From the NCBI RefSeq assembly GCF_019458805.1, contig NZ_JAIBOA010000036.1, positions 1 to 63,231 of the forward strand: a DNA stretch of 63,231 bases. Direction: 5' to 3'. The translations under genes and the position numbers were made by a program. The DNA comes from Actinomadura parmotrematis. GTDB lineage: Bacteria; Actinomycetota; Actinomycetes; Streptosporangiales; Streptosporangiaceae. Below the pieces are notes generated by a model. It did no database searches, was not told the DNA's origin, and was given only the letters and a program-made list of their open reading frames with translations. Of this stretch, positions 1 through 9,500 are shown in pieces (within the stretch, counting starts at the first letter, position 1; each line of letters begins with the position of its first letter).

Positions 1-1521
1 GCGGCGGCCGTCGCGGTCGCCGTCCTCGCGCTGCTGCTCGCGCTCGCCCGCCCGGCCGGCGCGCACGCGCTGCTGGTGTCGAGCGACCCCGCCTACGGCG
101 CGGCGCTCGCGTCCGCGCCCGCCCGGGTAACGCTGCGGTTCAGCGAGGCGGTCCACCTGTCGCGCGACTCGGTGACCGTCCGGGACGCCGCCGGGACGCT
201 CGTCTCGCAGGGCGCCGCCGCGCACGCCGGGCGCGACGACACCGCGGCCGTCGCGCTGCGCGGCGGGCTGCCGCACGGCACCTACATCGTGACGTGGCGG
301 CTGGTGTCGGCCGACACCCACCCGGTCGGCGGGTCGCTGGAGTTCGGCATCGGCGGCCCGCCCGACCCGGGCGCCGCGCCCGCGCCGCCGGAACCGTCCG
401 CTCTGCTCACCTACGCCGCCGGCCTCGCGCACGCCGCCGCGCTCCTGGGGTTCGCGCTGTTCGCGGGCCTCGTCCTGTTCGGCTGGCTGGTCTGGCCCGA
501 CGCCCTCGTGCGGCGCGCGCCCCGGCAGCTCCTCACGATCGGCGGCTGGCTGCTCGCGGTCGCGACGGTCGCGCAGCTGCTCCTCCAGGGGCCGAGGACA
601 GGGGAGTCCCTGGCGGGCACGCTCGGCTACCGCTACGGGCAGGCCGCCGTTGCGCGACTGGTCCTGCTCGCGGTCGCAGGGTGGGCGCTGCGCGCGCGCA
701 CGCCGTCACGTGCGCGGCGGGTGCTGGCGGGCGGAGCCGTCACCGGGGCGTTGTTCAGTGAGGCGCTGCTCGGTCATGCGGCGGCGGGCGGTGACGCGCC
801 CTTCGCCGTATTCGCGGTGACGTTGCACCTGGCGGCGATGTGCCTCTGGACGGGCGGCCTCACCGTTCTCGTCCTGCTGGTGCTGGCGCGGCCCCGTCCG
901 GACGCGCCGCTGCTGCTGCGGCGCTGGTCGCGCGCGGCGGCCTGGGCGGTCGGTGTGCTGGCCGTCACGGGCGCCTACCAGGCGTGGCGCGAGGTCGGCG
1001 CGTTCCCCGCCCTCGGCGGCACGCCCTACGGGCGGCTGCTCCTGGTCAAGCTCGGGCTGTTCGCGGCCGCGCTCGCCGCCGCCGGCGTCGCGCGCCGCCG
1101 CTTGGGCGCGCGGACGGCGCTGCGGCGCGCGGCGGCCGTCGAGCTCACCGCCCACCTGGCCGTCCTCGCCGTCACCGCGACCCTGACGGGGAGCAGGCCC
1201 GCCCGCACCGACTACGGGCCGCCCTTCCGGACGACCGCCGCCGCCGGGGAGACCCGCGTCCGCGTCGAGGTCGCCGCCACCCGCACCGGGCCGCAGCAGA
1301 TCACCGTGTCCGCGCCGGGCCTCGCCGCCGTCACCGGCGGCCTCGCGCTGCCCGGCGAGCACCTCGGCCCCTTCGACGTGCGGTTCCGGCCCGACGGGCC
1401 GGGCCGCTTCACCAGCCAGGGCGCCGCCGCGCCCCGCCCCGGCACCTGGCGCCTCCGCCTGTCCCTGACCACCGGCGACCCTCTCGTCCACGTCCTCACC
1501 GTCCCCTACCGCGTCCACTGA
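1..1521 (+). CDS. Copper resistance protein CopC-CopD fusion (5' end cut off)
   Basis: Reading frame 1 is open from the first base, so the gene begins upstream of the window. The first codons give the hydrophobic end of a signal peptide ending ARPAGA, then a mature N-terminus HALLVSSDP. That histidine after the cleavage site is the usual copper ligand of CopC. A beta-rich CopC domain (SDPAYGA, LRFSEAV, TYIVTWRLVSADTHPVGG) covers roughly the first 125 residues, followed by about eight membrane segments of the CopD type and a short extracytoplasmic C-terminal domain. Family knowledge: CopC binds Cu in the periplasm or cell exterior and CopD takes part in copper uptake or tolerance; fusions of the two are common in actinomycetes. 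A GTG at 76 could be mistaken for the start but lies inside the mature CopC domain. The stop TGA is also the first codon of the 102-bp palindrome described separately. Confidence 0.9.
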   Translation, partial: AAAVAVAVLALLLALARPAGAHALLVSSDPAYGAALASAPARVTLRFSEAVHLSRDSVTVRDAAGTLVSQGAAAHAGRDDTAAVALRGGLPHGTYIVTWRLVSADTHPVGGSLEFGIGGPPDPGAAPAPPEPSALLTYAAGLAHAAALLGFALFAGLVLFGWLVWPDALVRRAPRQLLTIGGWLLAVATVAQLLLQGPRTGESLAGTLGYRYGQAAVARLVLLAVAGWALRARTPSRARRVLAGGAVTGALFSEALLGHAAAGGDAPFAVFAVTLHLAAMCLWTGGLTVLVLLVLARPRPDAPLLLRRWSRAAAWAVGVLAVTGAYQAWREVGAFPALGGTPYGRLLLVKLGLFAAALAAAGVARRRLGARTALRRAAAVELTAHLAVLAVTATLTGSRPARTDYGPPFRTTAAAGETRVRVEVAATRTGPQQITVSAPGLAAVTGGLALPGEHLGPFDVRFRPDGPGRFTSQGAAAPRPGTWRLRLSLTTGDPLVHVLTVPYRVH

Positions 1522-1620
1522 CCGGGGGGTCACCGAACGTCGAGTTGCGGCGTGTTGACCCTTGGGAGCGCTCCCGCAGGTCAACACGCCGCAACTCGAC
1601 GGCGGGTGACCGGGAGGTCA
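1519..1620. repeat. 102-bp stop-to-stop palindrome, copy 1
   Basis: The element starts with the TGA of the CopC-CopD gene and ends with the TCA that is the stop of the converging GNAT gene. It is symmetric about its centre between 1569 and 1570: base i pairs with base 103-i in 41 of 51 positions. The core arm GTTGCGGCGTGTTGACC (1543-1560 region) is perfectly matched, and the apex is the self-complementary GGGAGCGCTCCC. There is no T-run, so it is not a classical intrinsic terminator. A second copy of identical length lies at 31601-31702. Possible roles are a bidirectional transcription terminator or a dispersed palindromic element that supplies stop codons at both ends. Confidence 0.9.
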
Positions 1621-2865
1621 GGGGCGGCGGGCGCGGCGGACGGCGCGCTCGCCGGCGGGGATCGCGAGGGGGAGGACGTTGCCGGCCGGGGGCAGCGGGC
1701 AGGCGACGTGGCGCGAGAACGCGCACGGCGGCAGGAAGGCGCGGTTGAAGTCGGCGACCGTGCGGCCCGCGGCATCGGGCGCGGGCAGGTCCAGGAAGCG
1801 GAAGCGCGGCCCGGCGTCGTCGCCGAAGACCGCGCGCAGCGCGCCGTCCTCGGCGGTGACCTTCAGGACGTGCGGGCCGCCCGGCAGCTCGACGGTCGCC
1901 TCGCCGGCGAGCGGCAGCTCGCGGCGCCCGCCGCCGGCGACGTCCACCGTCTCGGGCGTGACCGCCCGGTAGGGCCGGTAGGACGCCGCGCGCGTCCACG
2001 CCGGCGAGTACGGGAACGCGGCGATGCCGTCGAAGGCGAGCCGGGCGGGCGAGAACCCCTCGTAGGTGCGGACGGCGGGCGTCCCGTCCAGGACGAGCAC
2101 GGCGAGCGGCCGCCCCTCGCCCGCCGCCAGGCTGCCCGTCCCGGCGGGCAGGTCGACGGAGCCCCCGACGGGGACGCCGTCCAGGGCGATCCCGTCGGCG
2201 GGGACCGCCTTCAGCCGGACGCCTCCCTCGATCGGCGCCCACAGCCCGGGGACACCGGGCAGCGGCCCCTCGCCATGGACGAGGTGCGTCCCGGTCAGCG
2301 CGAGCGGGCCGCGCGGCGCGCGCGCGTACCGCAACCGATCGTAGCGCCAGCGTCGCCACGCCTGCTCGGCCGGGGACGGGGCGGCGCCGGAGAGCTGCTT
2401 CTCGAACGGGAGCGGGCCGACGGTGAGGGGGTCGGCGTCCACGTCGAACATCGGCGTGTAGCCGGTCGCCAGGTACAGGCCGCGGGCCTCGGGCTGGCGC
2501 GGGCCGGTGGTCAGGTGGATCCGCTCGTAGCCGAGGCGCGCGGCGGCGCCCTCCAGCTCGCGCATGACGCGGCGGGCGAGGCCGCGCCGCCGCAGGGCGG
2601 GGTCGGCCCAGACCCGCTTCACCTCGGCGGTGACGGCGTCGTAGCGGCGGATCGCGCCGCCCGCGACCGTCCGGCCGCCCTCGGTCAGCACCACGAGGGC
2701 GCCGCCGGGCGCGGCGAACTCCGCGGCGGGGTAGCGGTCCATCTCGCGCGCGGCGCCCGGTCCGTAGCGGCCGGTGTACTCGCGCACCAGGTCGGCCAGC
2801 AGGGGTTCGACGAGCGGGTCGTCCAGCGCGACCCAGTGCGCCTCCAGCGGCACGGTCCACCTCAC
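1618..2865 (-). CDS. GNAT acetyltransferase fused to a DUF1684 domain
   Basis: 415 residues starting at GTG. Residues about 1-155 are a GNAT N-acetyltransferase domain: the acetyl-CoA loop appears as ADPALRRRGLARRVM, and a typical C-terminal motif as EARGLYLATGYTPM. The remainder is a DUF1684 domain recognised by the end motif DFNRAFLPPCAFSRHVAC followed by NVLPLAIPAGER. DUF1684 proteins are common in actinomycetes, usually stand-alone, and have no firmly known function. Upstream on the minus strand (2885-2900) is an AT-rich island containing TATACT that could be the -10 box. No clear ribosome binding site precedes the GTG. The stop codon lies in palindrome copy 1, converging on the copper gene. 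The fusion is clear from sequence; the substrate is unknown. Confidence 0.85.
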   Translation of the reverse strand: MRWTVPLEAHWVALDDPLVEPLLADLVREYTGRYGPGAAREMDRYPAAEFAAPGGALVVLTEGGRTVAGGAIRRYDAVTAEVKRVWADPALRRRGLARRVMRELEGAAARLGYERIHLTTGPRQPEARGLYLATGYTPMFDVDADPLTVGPLPFEKQLSGAAPSPAEQAWRRWRYDRLRYARAPRGPLALTGTHLVHGEGPLPGVPGLWAPIEGGVRLKAVPADGIALDGVPVGGSVDLPAGTGSLAAGEGRPLAVLVLDGTPAVRTYEGFSPARLAFDGIAAFPYSPAWTRAASYRPYRAVTPETVDVAGGGRRELPLAGEATVELPGGPHVLKVTAEDGALRAVFGDDAGPRFRFLDLPAPDAAGRTVADFNRAFLPPCAFSRHVACPLPPAGNVLPLAIPAGERAVRRARRP

Positions 2866-2950
2866 CGATAGCAGACTTTGTCTACCGGAATAGTATAGTT
2901 CATGGTCGCGGGGCGGGGCCGGGACCGCCGAGGACGTCTCCGCGCAGGGC

Positions 2951-3532
2951 TCAGCGGTCCTTGTACTTCAGGACGTCGGCGCGCCGGTAGAAGCGCCGCA
3001 CCCGGCCGCCGCCGAGCGGCTCCTCCAGGGCGGGCTCGGGCCAGCCCGCGGGCGGCCGCTTCACGTAGACGGTGACGCTGCTCTGCGCCAGCCCGAGGAT
3101 GCGCGCCGCCTCGGCCAGCGTGACGAGGTCGTCCGGCGCCTCCTCGGGCGCCGGCAGCGCCTCGTACCAGGTGAGCCACGCGACCTCGTCCCAGTACAGG
3201 GCCCGGCCGTGGCGGCGGGCGGGCTCGGGGTGGCCGTTGGACGCGCGGTCGGCCCACAGGGCCTTCAGGCGGTGCCGCCCCACCCCGTGCCGGGCGGCGA
3301 GGTCGTCGCGGGACGCCAGCCCCGGCGGGACGTCCGCCGCGCCGCGCCCGGCATGCCATCCGTCCCATTCCGCGGCGTCCCACACGAGCTGCGACCCGAC
3401 CGTTCCGGCCGCTTCCGGATGGCCGTTCGCGGCGCGCTCGCGGTACCACTTCTCCAGCGTGCTGCGGCCGAGCCCGTGCGCCTCCATCAGCTCGGCGCGG
3501 GTGTAGACGCGGCGGCCGTCCAGCGTGGTCAT
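2951..3532 (-). CDS. Protein with three tandem helix-turn-helix units
   Basis: 193 residues. Three similar units follow one another: YTRAELMEAHGLGRSTLEKWY (about 9-29), then a unit starting LASRDDLAARHGVGRHRLKAL, then VTLAEAARILGLAQSSVTVYV. Each has the spacing of an AlpA/excisionase or MerR-like winged HTH. The first two end in the same NGHPE motif and the third in GWPEP. The C-terminus YRRADVLKYKDR is typical of the wing of HTH_17 proteins. It probably binds DNA through several contacts, but its target is unknown. The start is uncertain: ATG at 3532 or ATG at 3550 (adds MGHNEP); neither has a good Shine-Dalgarno. It is followed downstream by the GNAT gene on the same strand. Confidence 0.75.
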   Translation of the reverse strand: MTTLDGRRVYTRAELMEAHGLGRSTLEKWYRERAANGHPEAAGTVGSQLVWDAAEWDGWHAGRGAADVPPGLASRDDLAARHGVGRHRLKALWADRASNGHPEPARRHGRALYWDEVAWLTWYEALPAPEEAPDDLVTLAEAARILGLAQSSVTVYVKRPPAGWPEPALEEPLGGGRVRRFYRRADVLKYKDR

Positions 3533-3596
3533 GGGCTCATTGTGACCCATCGGGACCGCGCCGCGCGGGCGCGGCCCCGATATCGCCGGAGCCCTG

Positions 3597-4373
3597 TCAG
3601 AACAGGCTGGTCGGAATGGCGGGCAATTTCTTCCATCCCGGCCGCACCGCACCGGCGAAATTCGTCCGGTAATGGCCGCGGAGTTTCTCGACCGTCACGG
3701 TGCGGCCGGGCCGCGGCGAGTGCACGAACCGGTCGCCGCCGAGGAACATCCCGACGTGCGCGAGCCGGTTGAAGAAGATCAGGTCGCCGGGGCGCAGCTG
3801 GGTGCGCGCGACGTGCGTGCGCACCCCGGCGAACTGGTCGGTCGTCACCCGGGGGATGGCCACCCCCGCGTTCCGCCACGCCTGCTGGACGAGACCCGAG
3901 CAGTCGTAGCCGGAGGCCCCTGTGCCGCCCCACACGTAGGGGCGGCCCCGCTGCTGGAGCGCGAACCTCACCGCCTTCTCGGCCTTGGCCTCCCAGGACG
4001 AGACCAGCTTGGCCCGCTGCTCGCGCACGGCCTGCTGCAGCTCGGCGAGCATCCGGGCGTTCAGGCCCGCGCGCGTCCCGCGGGTGTGCAGCGTCCGGTG
4101 CGTCCCCCGCCCCTGCCGCACGGCCCGCGCGCGTCCTTCCTTGTTCTTGGCGGCCCTGCCCTTGAGCGCCTTGCCCCTGACGGCGCGGGCCTTGCGCGGG
4201 GCCTCCCTGCCGTCGGGGGAGGCGCGGCGCGCCTGCGGGACGCCCGGCGCGAGCCGGCCGTGCACCTGCTCCGAACGGATGTGCGCCTCCTCGGCGTGGG
4301 CCCCGGCCGCGCCCGGTCCGAGGACCAGGGTGACCGAGGCCGCTCCGCAGGCGGCCTTGAAGGGGATGTGCAC
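3597..4373 (-). CDS. Secreted NlpC/P60 peptidoglycan endopeptidase
   Basis: 258 residues from GTG, preceded by a strong AAGGAGGT ribosome site. The N-terminus is a signal peptide (KAACGAASVTLVLGPGAAGAHA). A basic, low-complexity linker (about 45-100, rich in R/K/A) and a short helical stretch precede the catalytic domain, about 130-258. Catalytic Cys is in YDCSGL (about residue 158), and the two histidines are in LAHVGMFLG and FVHSPRP. NlpC/P60 enzymes cleave peptide stems of peptidoglycan, typically D-Glu-mDAP bonds, outside the cell. The basic linker may bind the anionic wall. It is divergent from the kinase gene at 4704. Confidence 0.9.
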   Translation of the reverse strand: MHIPFKAACGAASVTLVLGPGAAGAHAEEAHIRSEQVHGRLAPGVPQARRASPDGREAPRKARAVRGKALKGRAAKNKEGRARAVRQGRGTHRTLHTRGTRAGLNARMLAELQQAVREQRAKLVSSWEAKAEKAVRFALQQRGRPYVWGGTGASGYDCSGLVQQAWRNAGVAIPRVTTDQFAGVRTHVARTQLRPGDLIFFNRLAHVGMFLGGDRFVHSPRPGRTVTVEKLRGHYRTNFAGAVRPGWKKLPAIPTSLF

Positions 4374-4703
4374 GATCGCCGTACCTCCTTGTCAAGATCA
4401 TCCGAGCGGATGTCTACCCGGCGCGCGCGGGCGGCATTCCTGCCATTCCCGCTAAACGCCCGTGTGACCTGCACAAATGTGGGACCATGTCGGAAGAGTG
4501 GCGGCTTGGGGGAGGGGCGGCCCGGTAGGGTGAAGCGGACTTGTTACACCCGAACGGCGGCCCGCGGCGGCATCGCGACGTAAGGTCTCCTGACCGGGTC
4601 AACTTCCGCGGACCCTGGGGCGTCTCACATCGGCGGTCCGCGCTTCGGCGGCCCGCGGCGGGCCCGCACGGGTCCGGGTGACAGGAAAGGGGCGGTTGCG
4701 CGC
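4374..4703. other. Divergent intergenic region between NlpC/P60 and kinase genes
   Basis: 330 bases with no convincing gene. It holds the Shine-Dalgarno of the NlpC/P60 gene (4382-4390) and a relatively AT-rich stretch at 4440-4480. Some actinobacterial wall-hydrolase genes carry a c-di-AMP (ydaO) riboswitch; I looked for its conserved blocks on the minus strand and did not find them. Promoters for both genes must lie here, but I cannot place the boxes with confidence. Confidence 0.5.
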
Positions 4704-6326
4704 ATGGAGGTTGGGACGCTGCGGCCCGGCGACCCGGAGACCCTCGGCCCCTACACCCTCATCGGCCGCATCGGCGAGGGCGGGCAGGGCAGCGTCCTGC
4801 TCGCCGAGGACGAGGCCGGCCGGCAGGTCGCCGTCAAGCTGCTGCACCCCGAGCTCACCGCCGACGACAAGGCCCGCTCGCGGTTCCTGCGCGAGCTGGA
4901 GGTCGCCAAGCGGGTCGCGCCGTTCTGCACCGCCCAGGTCATCGACGCCGACGTGGACGGCGACCGCCCCTACATCGTCAGCGAGTACGTGCGCGGCCCG
5001 TCGCTGAACCAGCTCGTGACGGCCGAGGGCCCGCTCGCCGGCGCCGCCCTGGAGCGGCTCGCCGTCGGCACCGCCACCGCGCTCGCCGCCATCCACCAGG
5101 GCGGCATCATCCACCGCGACTTCAAGCCGCACAACGTGCTGATCGGCCCGGACGGCCCGCGCGTCATCGACTTCGGCGTGGCCCGCGCCGTCAGCGGCGA
5201 CACCACGCTCACCAGCAAGGTCATCGGCACCCCGTCCTACATGGCGCCCGAGCAGATCCAGGGCGAGCCGTCCGGGCCGCCCGCCGACGTCTTCTGCTGG
5301 GCCGCCACGCTGGTGTTCGCCGCGACCGGCGAGCCGCCCTACGGCCAGGACACCATCCCCGCCGTCATCAACCGCATCCTGCACGAGGAGCCCGATCTCG
5401 GCGGCATGACCGGGCCGCTTCGCGACCTGGTCGCCGACTGCCTGGAGAAGGACCCGGCGGTCCGCCCGAAGGCCCGCACCCTGCTGATGCGGCTGCTCGG
5501 CCACGAGGACACCACCGGCGGCCAGCGCGTGTACGCCGCGCCCGCCGCCGCCCCGGCCGAGACCGCCATCGACGGGCGCGCCGCCGCGGCGTCCCTGCAC
5601 GGCGACGACGCGACGGCGATGCTGGCGGCGGGCAGCGAGCTCGCCGCCGACCTCGGCGACGAGGAGCTGCGCGCCGCCGAGTCCCGCGCCGTCCGCAGCC
5701 TCGACCTCGACGAGCCGTCCACCACCGGCACCGTCGCCGTCGCTCCCGCCGGTGGCGCGGCCGCCGAGCCGCCGTCCCCGCGCGAGTGGGCCGCCGAGAA
5801 CACCCTGCCGCCCGACGCGACGGCCGCCCCGGCCGCCGCGCGGCGCGCCGGTCTCGCCGGGCTCGCGGCCCGCCCCGCCGCGCTCGCCGGCGCCGCCGCG
5901 CTGATCGTCGTGGCGGTGATCGCCTCCACGGTGCTGGCGCTCACCAGCGCGTCCGGCGACAAGCCGACCAAGCAGGTCAGCGACCCCCGGCAGAGCCTCC
6001 CGGCGGGCAGCCGCGCGCCCGAGGCGCAGGTCACCCACCGCCGCAGCCAGGTCCCCGGCACCGACCCGACCGCCTCGGCCTTCCCGACCGAGGGGACCGC
6101 CTCGCCGACCGCGTCCCCGTCGGCGAGCGCCACGCCCACCCCGACGGCGGCGCCGACCACGCGCCGCCCGACGCAGGGCCCGACCCAGGCGCCGCCGACG
6201 AGCGCGCCGCCGGTCAGCCCGCCGCCGAGCACGCCCGACACGCCCCCCACCACCGAGCCGGCCGACCCCGGCGGCGGCACCGGCGCGGGCACGGACGGCA
6301 CCACCGCCCAGGACGCCGGCCACTGA
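4704..6326 (+). CDS. Membrane-anchored Hanks-type Ser/Thr protein kinase
   Basis: 540 residues. The kinase domain (about 15-270) is complete: glycine loop GEGGQGSV, ATP lysine in VAVKLL (about 48), catalytic loop HRDFKPHN (about 139), DFG (about 157) and APE (about 182). A low-complexity acidic/Ala region follows, then one membrane segment (about 393-415, ALIVVAVIASTVLAL) and an extracellular Pro/Thr/Ser-rich tail of about 120 residues with no PASTA repeats. The topology is cytoplasmic kinase, single span, outside tail. Actinobacterial kinases of this shape phosphorylate Ser/Thr of wall and division proteins. The sensing signal cannot be read from the tail. The ribosome site AGGAAAGGGG lies about 14 bases upstream of the ATG. 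Confidence 0.92.
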   Translation: MEVGTLRPGDPETLGPYTLIGRIGEGGQGSVLLAEDEAGRQVAVKLLHPELTADDKARSRFLRELEVAKRVAPFCTAQVIDADVDGDRPYIVSEYVRGPSLNQLVTAEGPLAGAALERLAVGTATALAAIHQGGIIHRDFKPHNVLIGPDGPRVIDFGVARAVSGDTTLTSKVIGTPSYMAPEQIQGEPSGPPADVFCWAATLVFAATGEPPYGQDTIPAVINRILHEEPDLGGMTGPLRDLVADCLEKDPAVRPKARTLLMRLLGHEDTTGGQRVYAAPAAAPAETAIDGRAAAASLHGDDATAMLAAGSELAADLGDEELRAAESRAVRSLDLDEPSTTGTVAVAPAGGAAAEPPSPREWAAENTLPPDATAAPAAARRAGLAGLAARPAALAGAAALIVVAVIASTVLALTSASGDKPTKQVSDPRQSLPAGSRAPEAQVTHRRSQVPGTDPTASAFPTEGTASPTASPSASATPTPTAAPTTRRPTQGPTQAPPTSAPPVSPPPSTPDTPPTTEPADPGGGTGAGTDGTTAQDAGH

Positions 6327-6512
6327 CGGGCCATTCCTGAAACTGGCCCGGACTAGTCCCCCCGTTTCGGCGGAACCCGCCGGGTAGGGGCTGACAGGCT
6401 GGGGCCGTGGCCACCCGCCGACCCCACCGGTCGGCTTTGTCATGTTTCGTGGCTACGCTGACGCAGTGAGCGGCGCCACAACGAGGTGGCGGAAGTTCTC
6501 TAGGGAGTGTTG

Positions 6513-9500
6513 ATGGGCGGCAAGCTCGACCAGGCCAAGGACGACATGCTCCGGCGGGCGGCGGAGACCTGCGCGCAGCGGCCGGGGGCGCGGGGGGACG
6601 TCGCGGAGGCCGTCGCCTTCCTGCGCCTCTACTACCGGCACGTCGCCCCCGAGGACCTGCTGGCCCGCGACCCGGGCGACATCTGCGGCCCGGCGATGGC
6701 GCAGCGGCTGCTCGGCGAGGAGCGGCCGCAGGGCCGCGCCAAGGTGCGGGTGTTCACCCCCACCCTGGAGGAGCACGGCTGGGATCCCGGGCACACCGTC
6801 GTGCAGGTGGTCACCGACGACATGCCGTTCCTGGTCGACTCGGTGACGATGGAGCTGACCCGCCACCAGCTCACCACCCATCTGATCGTGCACCCGCTGC
6901 TCGGCGTGGACCGCGACGTCGCGGGCCACCTGCGCGGCTTCCGCGGCAAGCTGGACAGCGACACCGACCTGGACGAGTCGTGGATCCACATCGAGGTGGA
7001 CCGCACCACCGACCGGGCCCGGCTGGACGAGCTGGAGGACGACCTGCGCCGCGTCCTGTCGGACGTGCGGGTCGCCGAGGAGGACGCGGCGAAGATGCGC
7101 GCGCGGGCCGGCGAGGTCGCCCGCGAGATCGGCGCGAACCCGCCGCCGCTGCCCGAGGCCGAGCGCGCCGAGGGCGTCGAGCTGCTGGACTGGCTCGCCG
7201 ACGGGCACTTCATCTTCCTCGGCTACCGCGACTACACCCTCGTCGAGGACGGCACCGTCCTGCGCCCCGAGCCCGGCACCGGCCTCGGCATCCTGCGCAA
7301 CGACAAGAGCGAGTCCGACAGCTTCGCGGCGCTGCCGCCCGAGGTGCGGGCCCGCGCCACCGACAGGCACCTGCTGATCCTCACCAAGGCCAACTCGCGG
7401 TCCACGGTGCACCGGCCGATCTACCTCGACTACATCGGCGTGAAGAAGTTCGACGCCGACGGCAACGTCACCGGCGAGCGCCGCTTCCTCGGCCTGTTCA
7501 CGCACGTCGCCTATAGCGAGTCGATCGCGCACGTCCCGGTCCTGAAGCGCAAGCTCGCCGAGGTGCTGGACAGCGCCGGGTTCACCGCCGACTCCTACGA
7601 CGGCCAGGACCTGGTGGAGATCCTGGAGAGCTACCCGCGCGACGAGCTGTTCCAGATCCCCGTCGCCGACCTGCTGCCGATCGCGCTCGGCGTGCTGCGC
7701 CTCCGCGAGCGCCGGCAGCTCAAGCTGTTCCTGCGCAAGGACCTGTACGGCCGGTTCATGTCGTGCATGGTGTACCTGCCGCGCGACCGCTACACCACGC
7801 AGATACGGCTGCGCATCCAGGAGATACTGCGCCGCGCGTTCGACGGCGTCAGCGTCGACTACAGCGCCAACGTCACCGAGTCGGTCCTCGCCCGCCTGCA
7901 CGTGGTGGTGCGGGTCGAGCGCGGCCACGCGCTGCCCGACGTGGACGCCGACGAGCTGGAGGCGCGCCTCGCCGCCGCCACCCGCTCGTGGGCCGACGAC
8001 CTCGCCGACGCCATCACCGACCAGTGCGGCGAGGAGGCGTCCGGGACGCTCGCCCGCCGCTACGGCGACGCGTTCCCCGAGGGCTACAAGGCCGACTTCC
8101 CGGCCCGCACCGCCGTCGCCGACCTGCGCCGCCTGGACGACCTCAGCGCGGACGCCGACACCTCCATCAGCCTGTACGAGCCGTTCGGCGCCGCGCCCGG
8201 CGAGCGCCGCCTGAAGATCTACCGGCTGGGCGAGCCGATCTCGCTGTCGCGGGTGCTGCCGCTGCTGCAGAACATGGGCGTCGAGGTCATCGACGAGCGC
8301 CCCTACGAGGTGATGCCGGCCGACCGGCCGCGCGCGTGGGTGTACGACCTCGGCCTCCGCTACGACCCGCCGCGGGACGTGTCCGAGGACGCCGCCAAGG
8401 CGCTGTTCCAGGACGCCTTCATCGCGCTCTGGCGCGGCGACATCGAGAACGACGGCTTCAACGCGCTCGTCCTGCACGTCGGCCTGGACTGGCGGCAGAC
8501 GATGGTGCTGCGCGCCTACGCCCTGTACCTGCGGCAGACCGGCACCTCGTTCTCCAAGCGCTACATCGAGCAGGTGCTGCTCCGCAACGCCGGCATCACC
8601 CGGCTGCTCGTCCGGCTCTGGGAGTCACGGCTGGACCCGGGCATGGCGGGCGGCGAGGGCGAGCGCAGCGAGGCGATCGCCGAGGAGCTGCGCGGCCGCC
8701 TGGAGGAGGTCGCGAGCCTCGACGAGGACCGCATCCTGCGCGCCTACCTGGCGATGATCCAGGCGACCCTGCGCACCAACCACTACCAGCGCAAGCGCTA
8801 CCTGTCGCTGAAGTTCGACCCCGAGGGCATCCCCGACCTGCCGCTGCCCCGCCCCAAGTACGAGATCTTCGTGTACTCGCCGGCGGTCGAGGGCGTGCAC
8901 CTGCGGTTCGGGTCGGTCGCGCGCGGCGGCCTGCGCTGGTCGGACCGGCGCGAGGACTTCCGCACCGAGATCCTCGGCCTGGCCAAGGCGCAGGCGGTGA
9001 AGAACACCGTGATCGTCCCGGCCGGCGCCAAGGGCGGCTTCGTCGGCAAGCAGCTGCCCGACCCCGCCGCCGACCGCGAGGCGTTCATGAACGCCGGCAT
9101 CGCCTGCTACAAGGACTTCATCTCCGGCCTCCTCGACGTCACCGACAACCTGGTGGACGGCAAGGTCGTCCCGCCCGAGGACGTGGTCCGCCACGACGGC
9201 GACGACACCTACCTGGTCGTCGCCGCCGACAAGGGCACCGCGACGTTCTCCGACATCGCCAACGGCGTCGCCCGCGAGTACGGGTTCTGGCTCGGCGACG
9301 CGTTCGCCTCCGGCGGCTCGGTCGGCTACGACCACAAGGCGATGGGCATCACCGCCCGCGGCGCCTGGGAGTCGGTGAAGTACCACTTCCGGTCGCTCGG
9401 CACCGACATCCAGAACGAGGACTTCACCGTCGTCGGCGTCGGCGACATGTCCGGCGACGTGTTCGGCAACGGGATGCTGCTGAGCGAGCACATCAAGCTC

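Noticed and set aside
4374..4703. Possible c-di-AMP (ydaO) riboswitch before the NlpC/P60 gene
   Set aside because: The conserved sequence blocks of this riboswitch are not visible in the region.
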